Shown piece by piece: positions 7,637 through 15,450 of a stretch of DNA of 50,398 nt; positions within the stretch are counted from its first letter, which is position 1; each line of letters opens with the position of its first letter. This DNA comes from a virus. The stretch lies in IMG/VR virus record IMGVR_UViG_3300042351_001561, positions 1 to 50,398 of that record. One strand, given 5' to 3'. Both the position numbers and the translations under genes were made by a program. Under the pieces are notes generated by a model. The model had not been told where the DNA came from and ran no database searches. It was given only the letters and a program-made list of their open reading frames with translations.

Positions 7637-8275
7637 TTAGATTTGTTCGAAATAACCACCTATTGTGAAATTGGTGATTCCGTTTATTGATTGTTTTTCG
7701 TTATTAATAAATTTAGCTGGATCAACCAAACGGAAATCAACAGAAACACGTGTATCTTCGGTTGTATTAATTTTATTACCATGCATTAAGTTAGCACCGC
7801 TAAAAACTAATATCTCACCGTACTTAACTTCATATGATCTGTAATCCCCAAGATCCTCAATACTTTCACACCAAATTGTATTTGTGTCATAAGTATCTGT
7901 AAAGGGTAACCAAAAGTTAAGTTCGTCAACACCGTGGTTATAGGTTTTATCCTTATGCCATTCACCAACACCAAGATTATTAACCAAGTGTGCACGGAAT
8001 GTAGGGATTTTTTGGTAGATAATTGAATCGTAACCAAATTTTTCAGCAAGGTGCTTAACAAATTCAACATACAATGGTTGGAGTTTCTCCTCAAAGTTAT
8101 TATAGTAGGCTTTGTGCCATGCGGTTGATTGATCCTTATCTCTTGATAATAAATCGTAGTTTTCAAGTTGGTGGATTTTTTCCAAACTATTAACCCCAAA
8201 GATTTCTTTTAGAACTTCTTTAAACGGATACTTTTCAGTATCATAGACAATTTTGTAAGGTGTATTAATGTACAT
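7637..8275 (-). CDS. 2-oxoglutarate/Fe(II) oxygenase-like protein (StrG-like)
   Basis: A 212-residue protein. EWHKDKTYNHGVDELNFWLPFTDT holds the H-x-D iron ligands. The distal His is in LMHGNKINTTEDTR, with a following RVSVDFR that would bind 2-oxoglutarate. Such enzymes, often named after StrG, are common in T4-like phages with unknown substrates. A TATTTATC element at 8295-8302 precedes the start on the minus strand. Confidence 0.7.
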   Translation of the reverse strand: MYINTPYKIVYDTEKYPFKEVLKEIFGVNSLEKIHQLENYDLLSRDKDQSTAWHKAYYNNFEEKLQPLYVEFVKHLAEKFGYDSIIYQKIPTFRAHLVNNLGVGEWHKDKTYNHGVDELNFWLPFTDTYDTNTIWCESIEDLGDYRSYEVKYGEILVFSGANLMHGNKINTTEDTRVSVDFRLVDPAKFINNEKQSINGITNFTIGGYFEQI

Positions 8276-8326
8276 AAAATTTTTATAATCTAAAGATAAA
8301 TATATTTAAAATAGGTAAAGAGCCTG

Positions 8327-8596
8327 TTATTTCTCTTTACTAAGCAATTCATCTACATATTTATCCCTTTGACTCATCAAAGATTCATTTCTTTCAATAA
8401 TCCTTTGTCTTTCATCATCAACCAGTTTCATAATCTGTTCATCCCTTTTATCAAGTTGATCTTTATAATCCGCAAGATTTGACTTGTATGTATTATTCTG
8501 GTACCATAATATACCGACCAATAATATGATCGTAAATGATTGTTCCTTTAGTTTGCTAAAGAATGTGTCCGTGATGTTGCCTTGATTTTCCGACAT
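8327..8596 (-). CDS. Small membrane protein with coiled coil
   Basis: An 89-residue protein. One hydrophobic helix at about residues 17-33 (SFTIILLVGILWY) is followed by a highly charged helix or coiled coil to the end. Like the protein at 325 it has the architecture of an inner-membrane spanin but could be any anchored coiled coil. A TATTTATA element (8607-8614) stands 10 bases before the ATG. Confidence 0.65.
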   Translation of the reverse strand: MSENQGNITDTFFSKLKEQSFTIILLVGILWYQNNTYKSNLADYKDQLDKRDEQIMKLVDDERQRIIERNESLMSQRDKYVDELLSKEK

Positions 8597-8606
8597 AATT
8601 TTTTTC

Positions 8607-8614
8607 TATAAATA
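8607..8614 (-). promoter_or_regulatory. TATTTATA element, minus strand
   Basis: Reads TATTTATA on the minus strand, 10 bases before the ATG at 8596, just beyond the terminator of the upstream synthetase gene. Confidence 0.5.
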
Positions 8615-8616
8615 GT

Positions 8617-8640
8617 CAAAAAAAAAGGGAGATTACTCCC
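8617..8640 (-). terminator. Intrinsic terminator of the synthetase-like gene
   Basis: On the minus strand GGGAGTAATCTCCC is followed by nine or more T. The hairpin contains the TAA stop of the gene ending at 8633. Confidence 0.75.
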
Positions 8641-9451
8641 CCTTCATTAACTCATAAGCTCTTGCCAATCTGGTCATTCCGATTCCCCCGCCAAATCTTG
8701 GGAAGAAATTAAATTCCAAAAACTTTTCAAGTTCAGCTTCCACACGGTCTTTGCCGAATAGTTCAAACAATTTGTTGGCGTAACCACCATTTTCAATTGT
8801 GTAGAACATTTGTTTCATTTTGTCCACGTCACAACTTCTCTCTGCGGATCCGATTGTCTCTTGTCCATACATAATAACATCCACCTTATTAAAGATTCCA
8901 TCTTCATCATGTTTCATATTCCAGAATGGATTTGTTCTAACTGGGAAATGTTGAAGCGAAATGATGTTTCCTTTTTCCTTCCACATTCTTGATTCGTGTT
9001 CGTCTTCCAAGATTGGAACCCCACCGTATTCTTCACATACATCTTCGTATTGCACCTCATGCATTGAATCGGCAAATCCAAGATGTGCCAAAAGGTCACC
9101 TTCCAATTTGATCAGGTCTTCCATTGTTCCTTTTGATTCAAATTCAAACATCGGAAATATTAATTCGTGTCTACCTGGGATCGGATTCTTCTCTTCTCTG
9201 TACGATGTTGAGATGCAGAACACACCTTCCCATTCAGGGTTCATTAATAATTCATGTTCAAGCCACATTTGTCCCGTTTGAGGCAATGGCCAGATCTCTC
9301 CGCTGTACTCAAATGTTTTAACTGAGTGTGGGTTCTCACATGCAGCAAGGATTGATAATCTTGATTGTGTTGGTACTTCTTTAAATCCTCTTTGGACGAA
9401 GAAGCTTCTCATTTTTTGTACCAGCTCGTGGTAAGTTTCTGTGTTTTTCAT
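8633..9451 (-). CDS. AsnRS/AsxS-like class II synthetase domain protein
   Basis: A 272-residue protein lacking the anticodon-binding domain. Class II motif 2 is visible (STSYREEKNPIPGRHELIFPMFEFE) and motif 3 as FGGGIGMTRLAR. The sequence is closest to the catalytic core of asparaginyl/aspartyl-tRNA synthetases, like stand-alone AsnRS paralogues that make asparagine in archaea. In this phage it could make asparagine or adenylate another substrate (inference). An upstream in-frame Met at 9514 would place the N-terminus inside a terminator hairpin, so I chose 9451. The hairpin between promoter element and start suggests attenuation. Confidence 0.7.
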   Translation of the reverse strand: MKNTETYHELVQKMRSFFVQRGFKEVPTQSRLSILAACENPHSVKTFEYSGEIWPLPQTGQMWLEHELLMNPEWEGVFCISTSYREEKNPIPGRHELIFPMFEFESKGTMEDLIKLEGDLLAHLGFADSMHEVQYEDVCEEYGGVPILEDEHESRMWKEKGNIISLQHFPVRTNPFWNMKHDEDGIFNKVDVIMYGQETIGSAERSCDVDKMKQMFYTIENGGYANKLFELFGKDRVEAELEKFLEFNFFPRFGGGIGMTRLARAYELMKGE

Positions 9452-9475
9452 TTCTTTTTTTGTTTTTTTTAGGGC

Positions 9476-9503
9476 AAAAAAAAACCTCTTCAAAAGGAAG
9501 AGG
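9476..9503 (-). terminator. Terminator-like hairpin in the leader of the synthetase-like gene
   Basis: CCTCTTC and GAAGAGG (9485-9491 and 9497-9503) pair. On the minus strand the hairpin is followed by nine T, ending 25 bases before the ATG at 9451. It lies between a minus-strand TATTTATA element (9557-9564) and the gene. Confidence 0.65.
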
Positions 9504-9556
9504 CTTTCATTCACATGATTATATTATTTTTATTTTGTTTTTTTCGATGCATCTGG

Positions 9557-9564
9557 TATAAATA
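9557..9564 (-). promoter_or_regulatory. TATTTATA element, minus strand
   Basis: Reads TATTTATA on the minus strand. It is back to back with the plus-strand copy at 9589-9596, giving a divergent pair for the synthetase-like gene and the fibre genes. Confidence 0.45.
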
Positions 9565-9588
9565 TAGCAAGTTTATGGAAAGTGTAAA

Positions 9589-9596
9589 TATTTATA
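9589..9596 (+). promoter_or_regulatory. TATTTATA element (fibre genes)
   Basis: TATTTATA ends 10 bases before the ATG at 9607, heading the plus-strand fibre run. Confidence 0.5.
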
Positions 9597-9606
9597 ATAA
9601 AAAAAG

Positions 9607-10650
9607 ATGGCAAGAAGACCAATTGCGTTCAATAATTCAACAAAAACCGCTAATTCCATTAAAAAAAATAAGGTGGAAGTTGGTGTTGCGTCTGATAACT
9701 ACGCAAGTAGTCCAGGTGGGCTAACTTGGTTTAATGGTGCGGACTCAACATCGCAATATGTTATTTATTCAGATACCTTTAGTCTTGGTATGACCACTCT
9801 TGCAAACGCCAAACCAGTTTGCTGGGCTAGTGGTGACCTAACGGATGTAAATGTTCTTAGAACAATTAACGGATTACCCACAAGATACAATCAGGCACCT
9901 TTTACAACCATCGCTTCAGCGTTGGAGTTTATTACAGCTAGTTCGATTTATAATATGGTTAGCGGTACGCTTGATAACATTGTTACCGATGGTTTGGTTT
10001 TTAATTTAGATGGTTCACAAAAAGGTTCATACCCAGGTTCTGGGTCAAGTTGGTATGATTTAGCTGGTGGGGTTACATCAACATTAACTAATGGTGCAGT
10101 ATATAGCGCCAGCGACAGTGGTATTATGTCTTCTGATGGTGTTAATGATTATGTTGATAGTGGTTATGATTTGAGTTGGAATAACACTAATTCGGTTAGT
10201 GTTGATTTTTGGATGAGACCATCAACAATATCTGGTGGTAATTACGGTATTATAGGAAAAGAATACCCAAGTTGGGAGTGGGCGTTTTATCAAGATAATT
10301 CAAACTTAAACTTAGTTTACTGGAACACAGCTGGTGGTCATACAAATGATATGGATTTTGGTGTAAACGCTTTTCCAACAGCTAATATTTGGTATCATAT
10401 TGTTTACACATGGAATGGATCTGTAAGTTCTTTCTACATTAACGGGACATTAGCTGGCTCCAAAACATCAGTAAACCCAACGATAAACCAAAACAGGTCT
10501 AATAATGTTATGATTGGTGGTCATACATATGTTTGGGGTGATTATTACTGGAACGGTAAAATAGGTGCCGTTAGATTCTATAATAAAGCGTTATCTGGTT
10601 CTGAAATTACACAAAACTTTAACGCATCAAAAACTAAATACGGGTTATAA
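9607..10650 (+). CDS. LamG-domain tail fibre / adhesin
   Basis: A 347-residue protein. Residues 1-130 are a conserved base domain shared with the proteins at 10656 and, more loosely, 15451 (ARRPIAFNNST, PGGLTWFNGAD, SGTLDNIVTDGLV). Residues about 135-347 are a LamG/concanavalin-like domain (GSYPGSGSSWYDLAG, VDFWMRPS, WYHIVYTWNG, YINGTLAGSK, GKIGAVRFYNKALS). LamG domains bind glycans, so this is a likely receptor-binding or decoration protein. The next gene begins 5 bases later. Confidence 0.8.
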   Translation: MARRPIAFNNSTKTANSIKKNKVEVGVASDNYASSPGGLTWFNGADSTSQYVIYSDTFSLGMTTLANAKPVCWASGDLTDVNVLRTINGLPTRYNQAPFTTIASALEFITASSIYNMVSGTLDNIVTDGLVFNLDGSQKGSYPGSGSSWYDLAGGVTSTLTNGAVYSASDSGIMSSDGVNDYVDSGYDLSWNNTNSVSVDFWMRPSTISGGNYGIIGKEYPSWEWAFYQDNSNLNLVYWNTAGGHTNDMDFGVNAFPTANIWYHIVYTWNGSVSSFYINGTLAGSKTSVNPTINQNRSNNVMIGGHTYVWGDYYWNGKIGAVRFYNKALSGSEITQNFNASKTKYGL

Positions 10651-10655
10651 ATATT

Positions 10656-11669
10656 ATGGCAAGAAGACCAATAGCGTTTAATAACTCAACCAAGACCAAC
10701 AACTCCATCAAGAAAAATAAGATAGAGATAGGTCTTGCGTCTGATAGTTACTCAAGTAACCCAGGTGGGTTAACTTGGTTTAATGGAGCTGACTCCACCA
10801 ATCAATATGTAATTTACTCTGACACATTTAGTTTGGGTATGACAACATTGGCTAACGCTAAACCAGTTTGCTGGGCAAGCGGTGATATGACTGATGCTAA
10901 TGTGCTTAGGATGATAAATGGATTACCAACAAGGAATAACCAAGCACCTTTTACAACAATTGACTCAGCTCTTGCTTGGGTTGCTGCGAGTAGTGTTTTT
11001 AATATGGTTAGCGGTACGCTTGATAACATTGTGACCAATGGTTTGGTTTTGAATGTGGACGCTTCACAAAAAGGTTCTTACCCTGGTTCTGGGACAACTT
11101 GGTATGATTTAGCTGGTGCTAATGACGGGATACTAACCAATAGCCCAACATACAATTCTTCCAACGGTGGTTCCATTGTGTTTGATGGTGTTGATGATTA
11201 TGTAGATATTGGTTATAAAATAGGTTTATTAAATAGCGATATCACACAAGAAGCTTGGGTTAATACGGATGTTATGATTAATTGGCATGGTATTATTTCA
11301 AATATGCCAAGTTGGGGCACGGGTTTTAGTTTACAAATAGGTCCCATACAAAACATTGCTGCAATGATTAGTGGTCAATATTTAACAACATCTTGGACAC
11401 CATTAGTAGGTGTGTGGTATCACATAGTTGCAACTCATAGAAGTTCCGATAATTTAAATGTTTTATATGTAAATGGGGTGCAAGAAAATAGTGTAATAAG
11501 AGAAATATCGTATGTGGAAAATGCTGTTACAAGAATTGGTGTTTTTTATACTTATAATCAACTTCATTTTGACGGTAAAATAGGTGTTGTTAGAAGTTAT
11601 AACCGAGCCCTCTCTGCATCAGAAGTCCTTCAAAACTTTGACGCACAAAAAACAAAATTCGGATTATAA
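10656..11669 (+). CDS. LamG-domain tail fibre paralogue
   Basis: A 337-residue tandem paralogue of the preceding protein. The first 130 residues are nearly the same, whereas the LamG half has diverged strongly (different strands after SNGGSIVFDGVDDYVDIGYK). It keeps WYHIVATHRS, LYVNGVQE and GKIGVVRSYNRALS. The pattern of conserved base plus variable lectin-like tip is what host-range diversification produces. Confidence 0.8.
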   Translation: MARRPIAFNNSTKTNNSIKKNKIEIGLASDSYSSNPGGLTWFNGADSTNQYVIYSDTFSLGMTTLANAKPVCWASGDMTDANVLRMINGLPTRNNQAPFTTIDSALAWVAASSVFNMVSGTLDNIVTNGLVLNVDASQKGSYPGSGTTWYDLAGANDGILTNSPTYNSSNGGSIVFDGVDDYVDIGYKIGLLNSDITQEAWVNTDVMINWHGIISNMPSWGTGFSLQIGPIQNIAAMISGQYLTTSWTPLVGVWYHIVATHRSSDNLNVLYVNGVQENSVIREISYVENAVTRIGVFYTYNQLHFDGKIGVVRSYNRALSASEVLQNFDAQKTKFGL

Positions 11670-11675
11670 AAAAAT

Positions 11676-11948
11676 ATGGAAACACAAGAATATACAAATA
11701 GACAATTCATGATATTTAATGTATCAGAATTAAATCAAATTAACTTCACAGAGGTTTTAGAAACATCATCAGAAACGGTTCGCAGATCAGTGGACGGCAC
11801 AAAAACTTTTGTAAAATGGGAAGGTGACCAACCATTATTCATTTCAACATTAACAACCAAAGAAGGTCCTTATACTTATAGTGAAATCCTATCAATTTTG
11901 GCAACACCAGAATGGACTGATCCAAATCCACTAATGGGTGGGATATAA
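11676..11948 (+). CDS. Small protein of the fibre operon
   Basis: A 90-residue acidic protein beginning METQEYTNRQF, 6 bases after the LamG gene. I do not recognise the domain. Its position suggests a fibre chaperone or a small fibre component. It ends before a hairpin at 11982-12004. Confidence 0.6.
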   Translation: METQEYTNRQFMIFNVSELNQINFTEVLETSSETVRRSVDGTKTFVKWEGDQPLFISTLTTKEGPYTYSEILSILATPEWTDPNPLMGGI

Positions 11949-11981
11949 TAATCAACATAACTGAAAAAAAATAATTCAATG

Positions 11982-12005
11982 AAAATGGGTTTTATCACCA
12001 TTTTT
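11982..12005 (+). terminator. Probable terminator of the LamG operon
   Basis: AAAATGG (11982-11988) pairs with CCATTTT (11998-12004), followed by a short T run. It is weaker than the other terminators and is followed at once by a promoter-like element. Confidence 0.45.
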
Positions 12006-12009
12006 GTGA

Positions 12010-12017
12010 TATTTATA
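12010..12017 (+). promoter_or_regulatory. TATTTATA element (tagged genes)
   Basis: TATTTATA lies 20 bases before the chosen ATG at 12038, heading the run of three tagged genes 12038-14570. Confidence 0.5.
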
Positions 12018-12037
12018 TAAATAATATGAGATTAAAT

Positions 12038-12796
12038 ATGAAAAAATTAATATTAAATGAAGAGATTTTACGTTTACGTAAAATAATGGGTCTTAACGAA
12101 AACTTTGAAATGTCTTCAAAAGAAGAATTTAATTTTGAAAAGTCGGCCATTGAATCAGCAAGTGGTGAAGAAGTTGCTCAAAGAGAATTTGATGATTACG
12201 ACAGACCATTATACTATAGTCTTAGTGACGATAACGTACATTACTTTATAGGTGATGGTGATAACGGTAAAACAATCTTTAAGTACAATGCTAAAACTGG
12301 GGAGAGATATCCAGTTGGTGATTTAAAGGATTATGATTCACCTATGAAAGCTAAAGATGAAATGGATAGCGAACTATTTGAAGGTGATCCAGAAGAAAAA
12401 ATGGTCTCATTTGATGATTTATTGGCACAGGATACCGATGGTATGTCACCAGGGGATCAAGAAATGATCGATGCTCACGATGAGGAAGAGGCCAACAAAT
12501 ACGCTTCAAAAAATTACGATGACGTTGAGTCAGGTGCAATCGATGAAGATTGGGGTAGTTCTGATCAAGGATATATGAATAAAATGATTCATTCTAATCT
12601 TAATGAACCAACAGAATTTAACTTCGGGATGTTTGATGATTTAAAAGCTGCGTCCGCTAAAGCCGTTGATCATTTTTGGGATGATTGGGAAGAATATAAT
12701 ACCGATAGGGATGGTTTAGTAAGAAAAGCCATGACATATTATTTAAGAGGATATTTCCCAGATTGGTACGAAAATGTGTCAAAAATGTTCTCATAA
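12038..12796 (+). CDS. Tagged acidic protein
   Basis: A 252-residue protein. I take the ATG at 12038 because MKKLILNEEILRLRKIMGLNE then matches the start of the tag in its neighbours; an ATG at 12026 would add four residues. After the tag the protein is strongly acidic (many Asp/Glu stretches) and ends in an aromatic helix (FWDDWEEY, YFPDWYENVSKMF). No domain is recognised. Acidic cargo is common among phage internal proteins and DNA mimics, but nothing here proves either. Confidence 0.75.
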   Translation: MKKLILNEEILRLRKIMGLNENFEMSSKEEFNFEKSAIESASGEEVAQREFDDYDRPLYYSLSDDNVHYFIGDGDNGKTIFKYNAKTGERYPVGDLKDYDSPMKAKDEMDSELFEGDPEEKMVSFDDLLAQDTDGMSPGDQEMIDAHDEEEANKYASKNYDDVESGAIDEDWGSSDQGYMNKMIHSNLNEPTEFNFGMFDDLKAASAKAVDHFWDDWEEYNTDRDGLVRKAMTYYLRGYFPDWYENVSKMFS

Positions 12797-12826
12797 ATGA
12801 AAAAGCAAATATTAAAAAAAAGTTAA

Positions 12827-13639
12827 ATGAAAAAATTAATACTAAAAGAAGAAATATCTAAGATGCGTTCCATGATGGGTTTAGAAGAAACTGAAATGGA
12901 TATGTTTGACGATAAAGATATATTAGCACAACTTAAAAAATCAATGAAAACATACATTACTGGTAATAACGGACCAGTAGAGGTTAAGTTAATTGATAAA
13001 CGTGAAGGTCATAATGGTGAAGAAAAAACTGTTACTATGGGCCAAGACGAAAGTGGTAATATTAACGTAATGGACATAGATGAAGCTATAAAAGATAAAT
13101 TAATGGTTGGGATAGTTTGTACTATTTTAGCCACTGGATTAGTTTCTTGTACAAAAGATACTGGCGGTGTAGGTTACAATTTTGGGGCTCGTAGAACAAC
13201 ATATGATATCTCTAATCAGCAGAATACAAATAGTAAAATTAAAATATCATCAAATGATTCTGGTGAAAAAACATATGATGTTGATTCAGCATCTGGTAAT
13301 TTAGATAGATTTGCTACTAGCCAAGGTGGTAAATTTAAAAGAGCTATGTCTCCAACAGAAGCAAAGATAATGAACGCTGGAATGGCTTATCAAAGCGAAA
13401 GAATGGCTAATACAAGTAAACGATTAACTCCTAAAAATCTAGTATATGATTTTGATGCTGAAGATGGAATTATATCAACAGATCTTTATAGTACAGAAGT
13501 AGCTAATATGGATGATTGTAGAGAGCACCCATTATGGGTTTTAGGTCTTCAATATTTTAAAGATGATGGGGTTGATACAAACGCTCTTGTTAGAAAAGCT
13601 GATCAAGAAGTAGAAAGTGGTATTAAATATACTAAATAA
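12827..13639 (+). CDS. Tagged protein with internal lipobox-like segment
   Basis: A 270-residue protein. Residues 1-20 are the tag (ILKEEISKMRSMMGLEE). Residues about 88-108 form a hydrophobic stretch ending LVSC followed by TKDTGG, which looks like a lipoprotein signal with lipobox but lies far from the N-terminus. The rest is polar, with no recognised fold. Cleavage after the tag alone would not expose this signal at an N-terminus, so it may instead be a membrane-insertion segment. Tag DNA at 12847-12882 is identical to 13670-13705 in the next gene. Confidence 0.7.
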   Translation: MKKLILKEEISKMRSMMGLEETEMDMFDDKDILAQLKKSMKTYITGNNGPVEVKLIDKREGHNGEEKTVTMGQDESGNINVMDIDEAIKDKLMVGIVCTILATGLVSCTKDTGGVGYNFGARRTTYDISNQQNTNSKIKISSNDSGEKTYDVDSASGNLDRFATSQGGKFKRAMSPTEAKIMNAGMAYQSERMANTSKRLTPKNLVYDFDAEDGIISTDLYSTEVANMDDCREHPLWVLGLQYFKDDGVDTNALVRKADQEVESGIKYTK

Positions 13640-13649
13640 ATTATTTTAA

Positions 13650-14570
13650 ATGAAAAAACCAATATTAACAGAAGAAATATCTAAGATGCGTTCCATGATG
13701 GGTTTGAATGAAGACCAACTGGATATGTTTACTGGTACAGATGATGAAGCACCCGCTGAGGATTCTAATATTGGTAAAAGGGTTATGGTATACTATAACC
13801 TTCATAAAAAAACATTCTCAATACAATATAAAGGTTTGGTAATAGCACATGCTGACTATGTTAAACTTAATAACGTTGAGTTTAGAGTTAGACAAGGTGG
13901 TATGGAAAAAGTTAGATCTGAGATGTCAAAGAATGTACATGCATTCGTTATTGGGGATTTGGTTGACTTTAAACCATACCAATCAACTGACATACCATCA
14001 GCAAGTAGCTCAAAATCAATAACATATGATCCATACAAATATGATACGTTTGTTTATAGAGATACCGAAGAGCCTGTGACCAGCGCTCGTGAGGTTGAGA
14101 TGATAAACCAACCTGGTGGAAAGATTTTTCAAATAAACGAAATTACCGCTTCGTTAAACGAAGAGGGTATTTCATACGACCCATCAAAGATAGATGAGTT
14201 TATTGTTGAGGCAAAAAAAGATATTCAAATGGGTACAGCGTTGATCGAAAAATTTGGATCAGCGGTTGTTAATTCATCTCTAGTTAGCGTTTTTGAAAAC
14301 TTGGAAAAAATGAAAGCCGCCCACCAAAAAATGGAAGCAAGTAGAAAATACCTTGAGAGTAAATTTAACAAGTTTTATGACATCGTTGAGATGTATGAAG
14401 TTGGTGAATACCCAGATAATATTAGAACACTAGATGACTTAGCAAATCAACTTGATAACCACTCTATGACAGTGTATCAGTTAGCAGACGCTTTTGAGGA
14501 GCTTATTAGTATGACTGAAAAAATTAGTCAATATAATGAAGAATTATTTAAAACACAAACAATTAATTAA
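13650..14570 (+). CDS. Tagged protein with conserved phage N-terminal domain
   Basis: A 306-residue protein. The tag (ILTEEISKMRSMMGLNE) is followed by an acidic linker. Then comes a conserved phage domain at about residues 43-110 (GKRVMVYYNLHKKTFSI, VIAHADYVKLNNVEFRVRQGG, KNVHAFVIGDLV). The C-terminal half is helical, with several long charged helices. Function is unknown. It starts 10 bases after the previous tagged gene and is followed 3 bases later by a fibre gene. Confidence 0.75.
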   Translation: MKKPILTEEISKMRSMMGLNEDQLDMFTGTDDEAPAEDSNIGKRVMVYYNLHKKTFSIQYKGLVIAHADYVKLNNVEFRVRQGGMEKVRSEMSKNVHAFVIGDLVDFKPYQSTDIPSASSSKSITYDPYKYDTFVYRDTEEPVTSAREVEMINQPGGKIFQINEITASLNEEGISYDPSKIDEFIVEAKKDIQMGTALIEKFGSAVVNSSLVSVFENLEKMKAAHQKMEASRKYLESKFNKFYDIVEMYEVGEYPDNIRTLDDLANQLDNHSMTVYQLADAFEELISMTEKISQYNEELFKTQTIN

Positions 14571-14573
14571 ATC

Positions 14574-15428
14574 ATGGCAACAGCAAGACCTTTCGCATAT
14601 AATCCTGGATCACCAATAGCTGGAACAGAACAGCTTGGTGATTTAGCAGTTGGATTTCCAGATTATGGTTTCACAAATGATCCACAATTTTGGAACGGAC
14701 CTGACGAAGAGTTGGGTTATACAATCGCATTACCAGTTTCAGGTAACACACAACCAACACCAATACCTGGTGTAACAGCTTCTGTTCGTTTTATCAGATC
14801 AGGTGCTTTAACAGAAGAATCTTTTCTTGGGTTGGTTAACACACAATTTGGTCAAAATTTTGATTCAGGCGGGGATGCAAAGATTTGGTTAGATGGCCAA
14901 GGTTACTGGAGCAGCTGGTCTGGTTTTGGTAGTTCAGGATTCCAATGGATGACAATGACTAGTATCGGAAGTTCTTCAGCGGCTGGGGTGGGTCAAAACG
15001 GTATTACCGTTTCTATTACACAAAGCAACGGTGGTATGCAAACAGAGAATCCAGGTATGTACAGCGCTAGCACGTTCCCAGAAACATATGGCGTACCAAT
15101 CACTGGGGATCAGATCCGAAACACCACAACAGGTGTGTTTACAGCAACATTTAGTCAACCTGTTACCGATCCTTTGGTTGCGTTTGCTAGTGTTGGTAAC
15201 CCAGGGTTACAGGTTCCAGTTCAAGTATCTGCACCGTTCACACCAATTTTTGGTGTGGATACAACTTATCAAAATGCATCAGGACCAACACAATACACTC
15301 AATTTACTGGACAAGAAGGATTTAATATTATCCGTATAGATGGCACAGTAACTAGTGTAAGTTTTACTTATACTGTTACAGAATACTATTGCACAGTTTG
15401 TTTTGGGTTTGTTGATCAAAATCCATAA
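14574..15428 (+). CDS. Tail fibre / virion surface protein
   Basis: A 284-residue protein. The N-terminus (FAYNPGSPIAGTEQLGDLAVGF, FWNGPDEELGYTIA) is the conserved base domain of fibre proteins in this phage group. Residues about 95-125 (GLVNTQFGQNFDSGGDAKIWLDGQGYW) recur in such fibres. The rest is beta-rich and Thr/Ser/Gly-rich, with an unassigned tip domain. The nearby LamG fibres use a related but different base. Confidence 0.75.
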   Translation: MATARPFAYNPGSPIAGTEQLGDLAVGFPDYGFTNDPQFWNGPDEELGYTIALPVSGNTQPTPIPGVTASVRFIRSGALTEESFLGLVNTQFGQNFDSGGDAKIWLDGQGYWSSWSGFGSSGFQWMTMTSIGSSSAAGVGQNGITVSITQSNGGMQTENPGMYSASTFPETYGVPITGDQIRNTTTGVFTATFSQPVTDPLVAFASVGNPGLQVPVQVSAPFTPIFGVDTTYQNASGPTQYTQFTGQEGFNIIRIDGTVTSVSFTYTVTEYYCTVCFGFVDQNP

Positions 15429-15450
15429 ATAGGTTTTAATTTTTTAAAAG

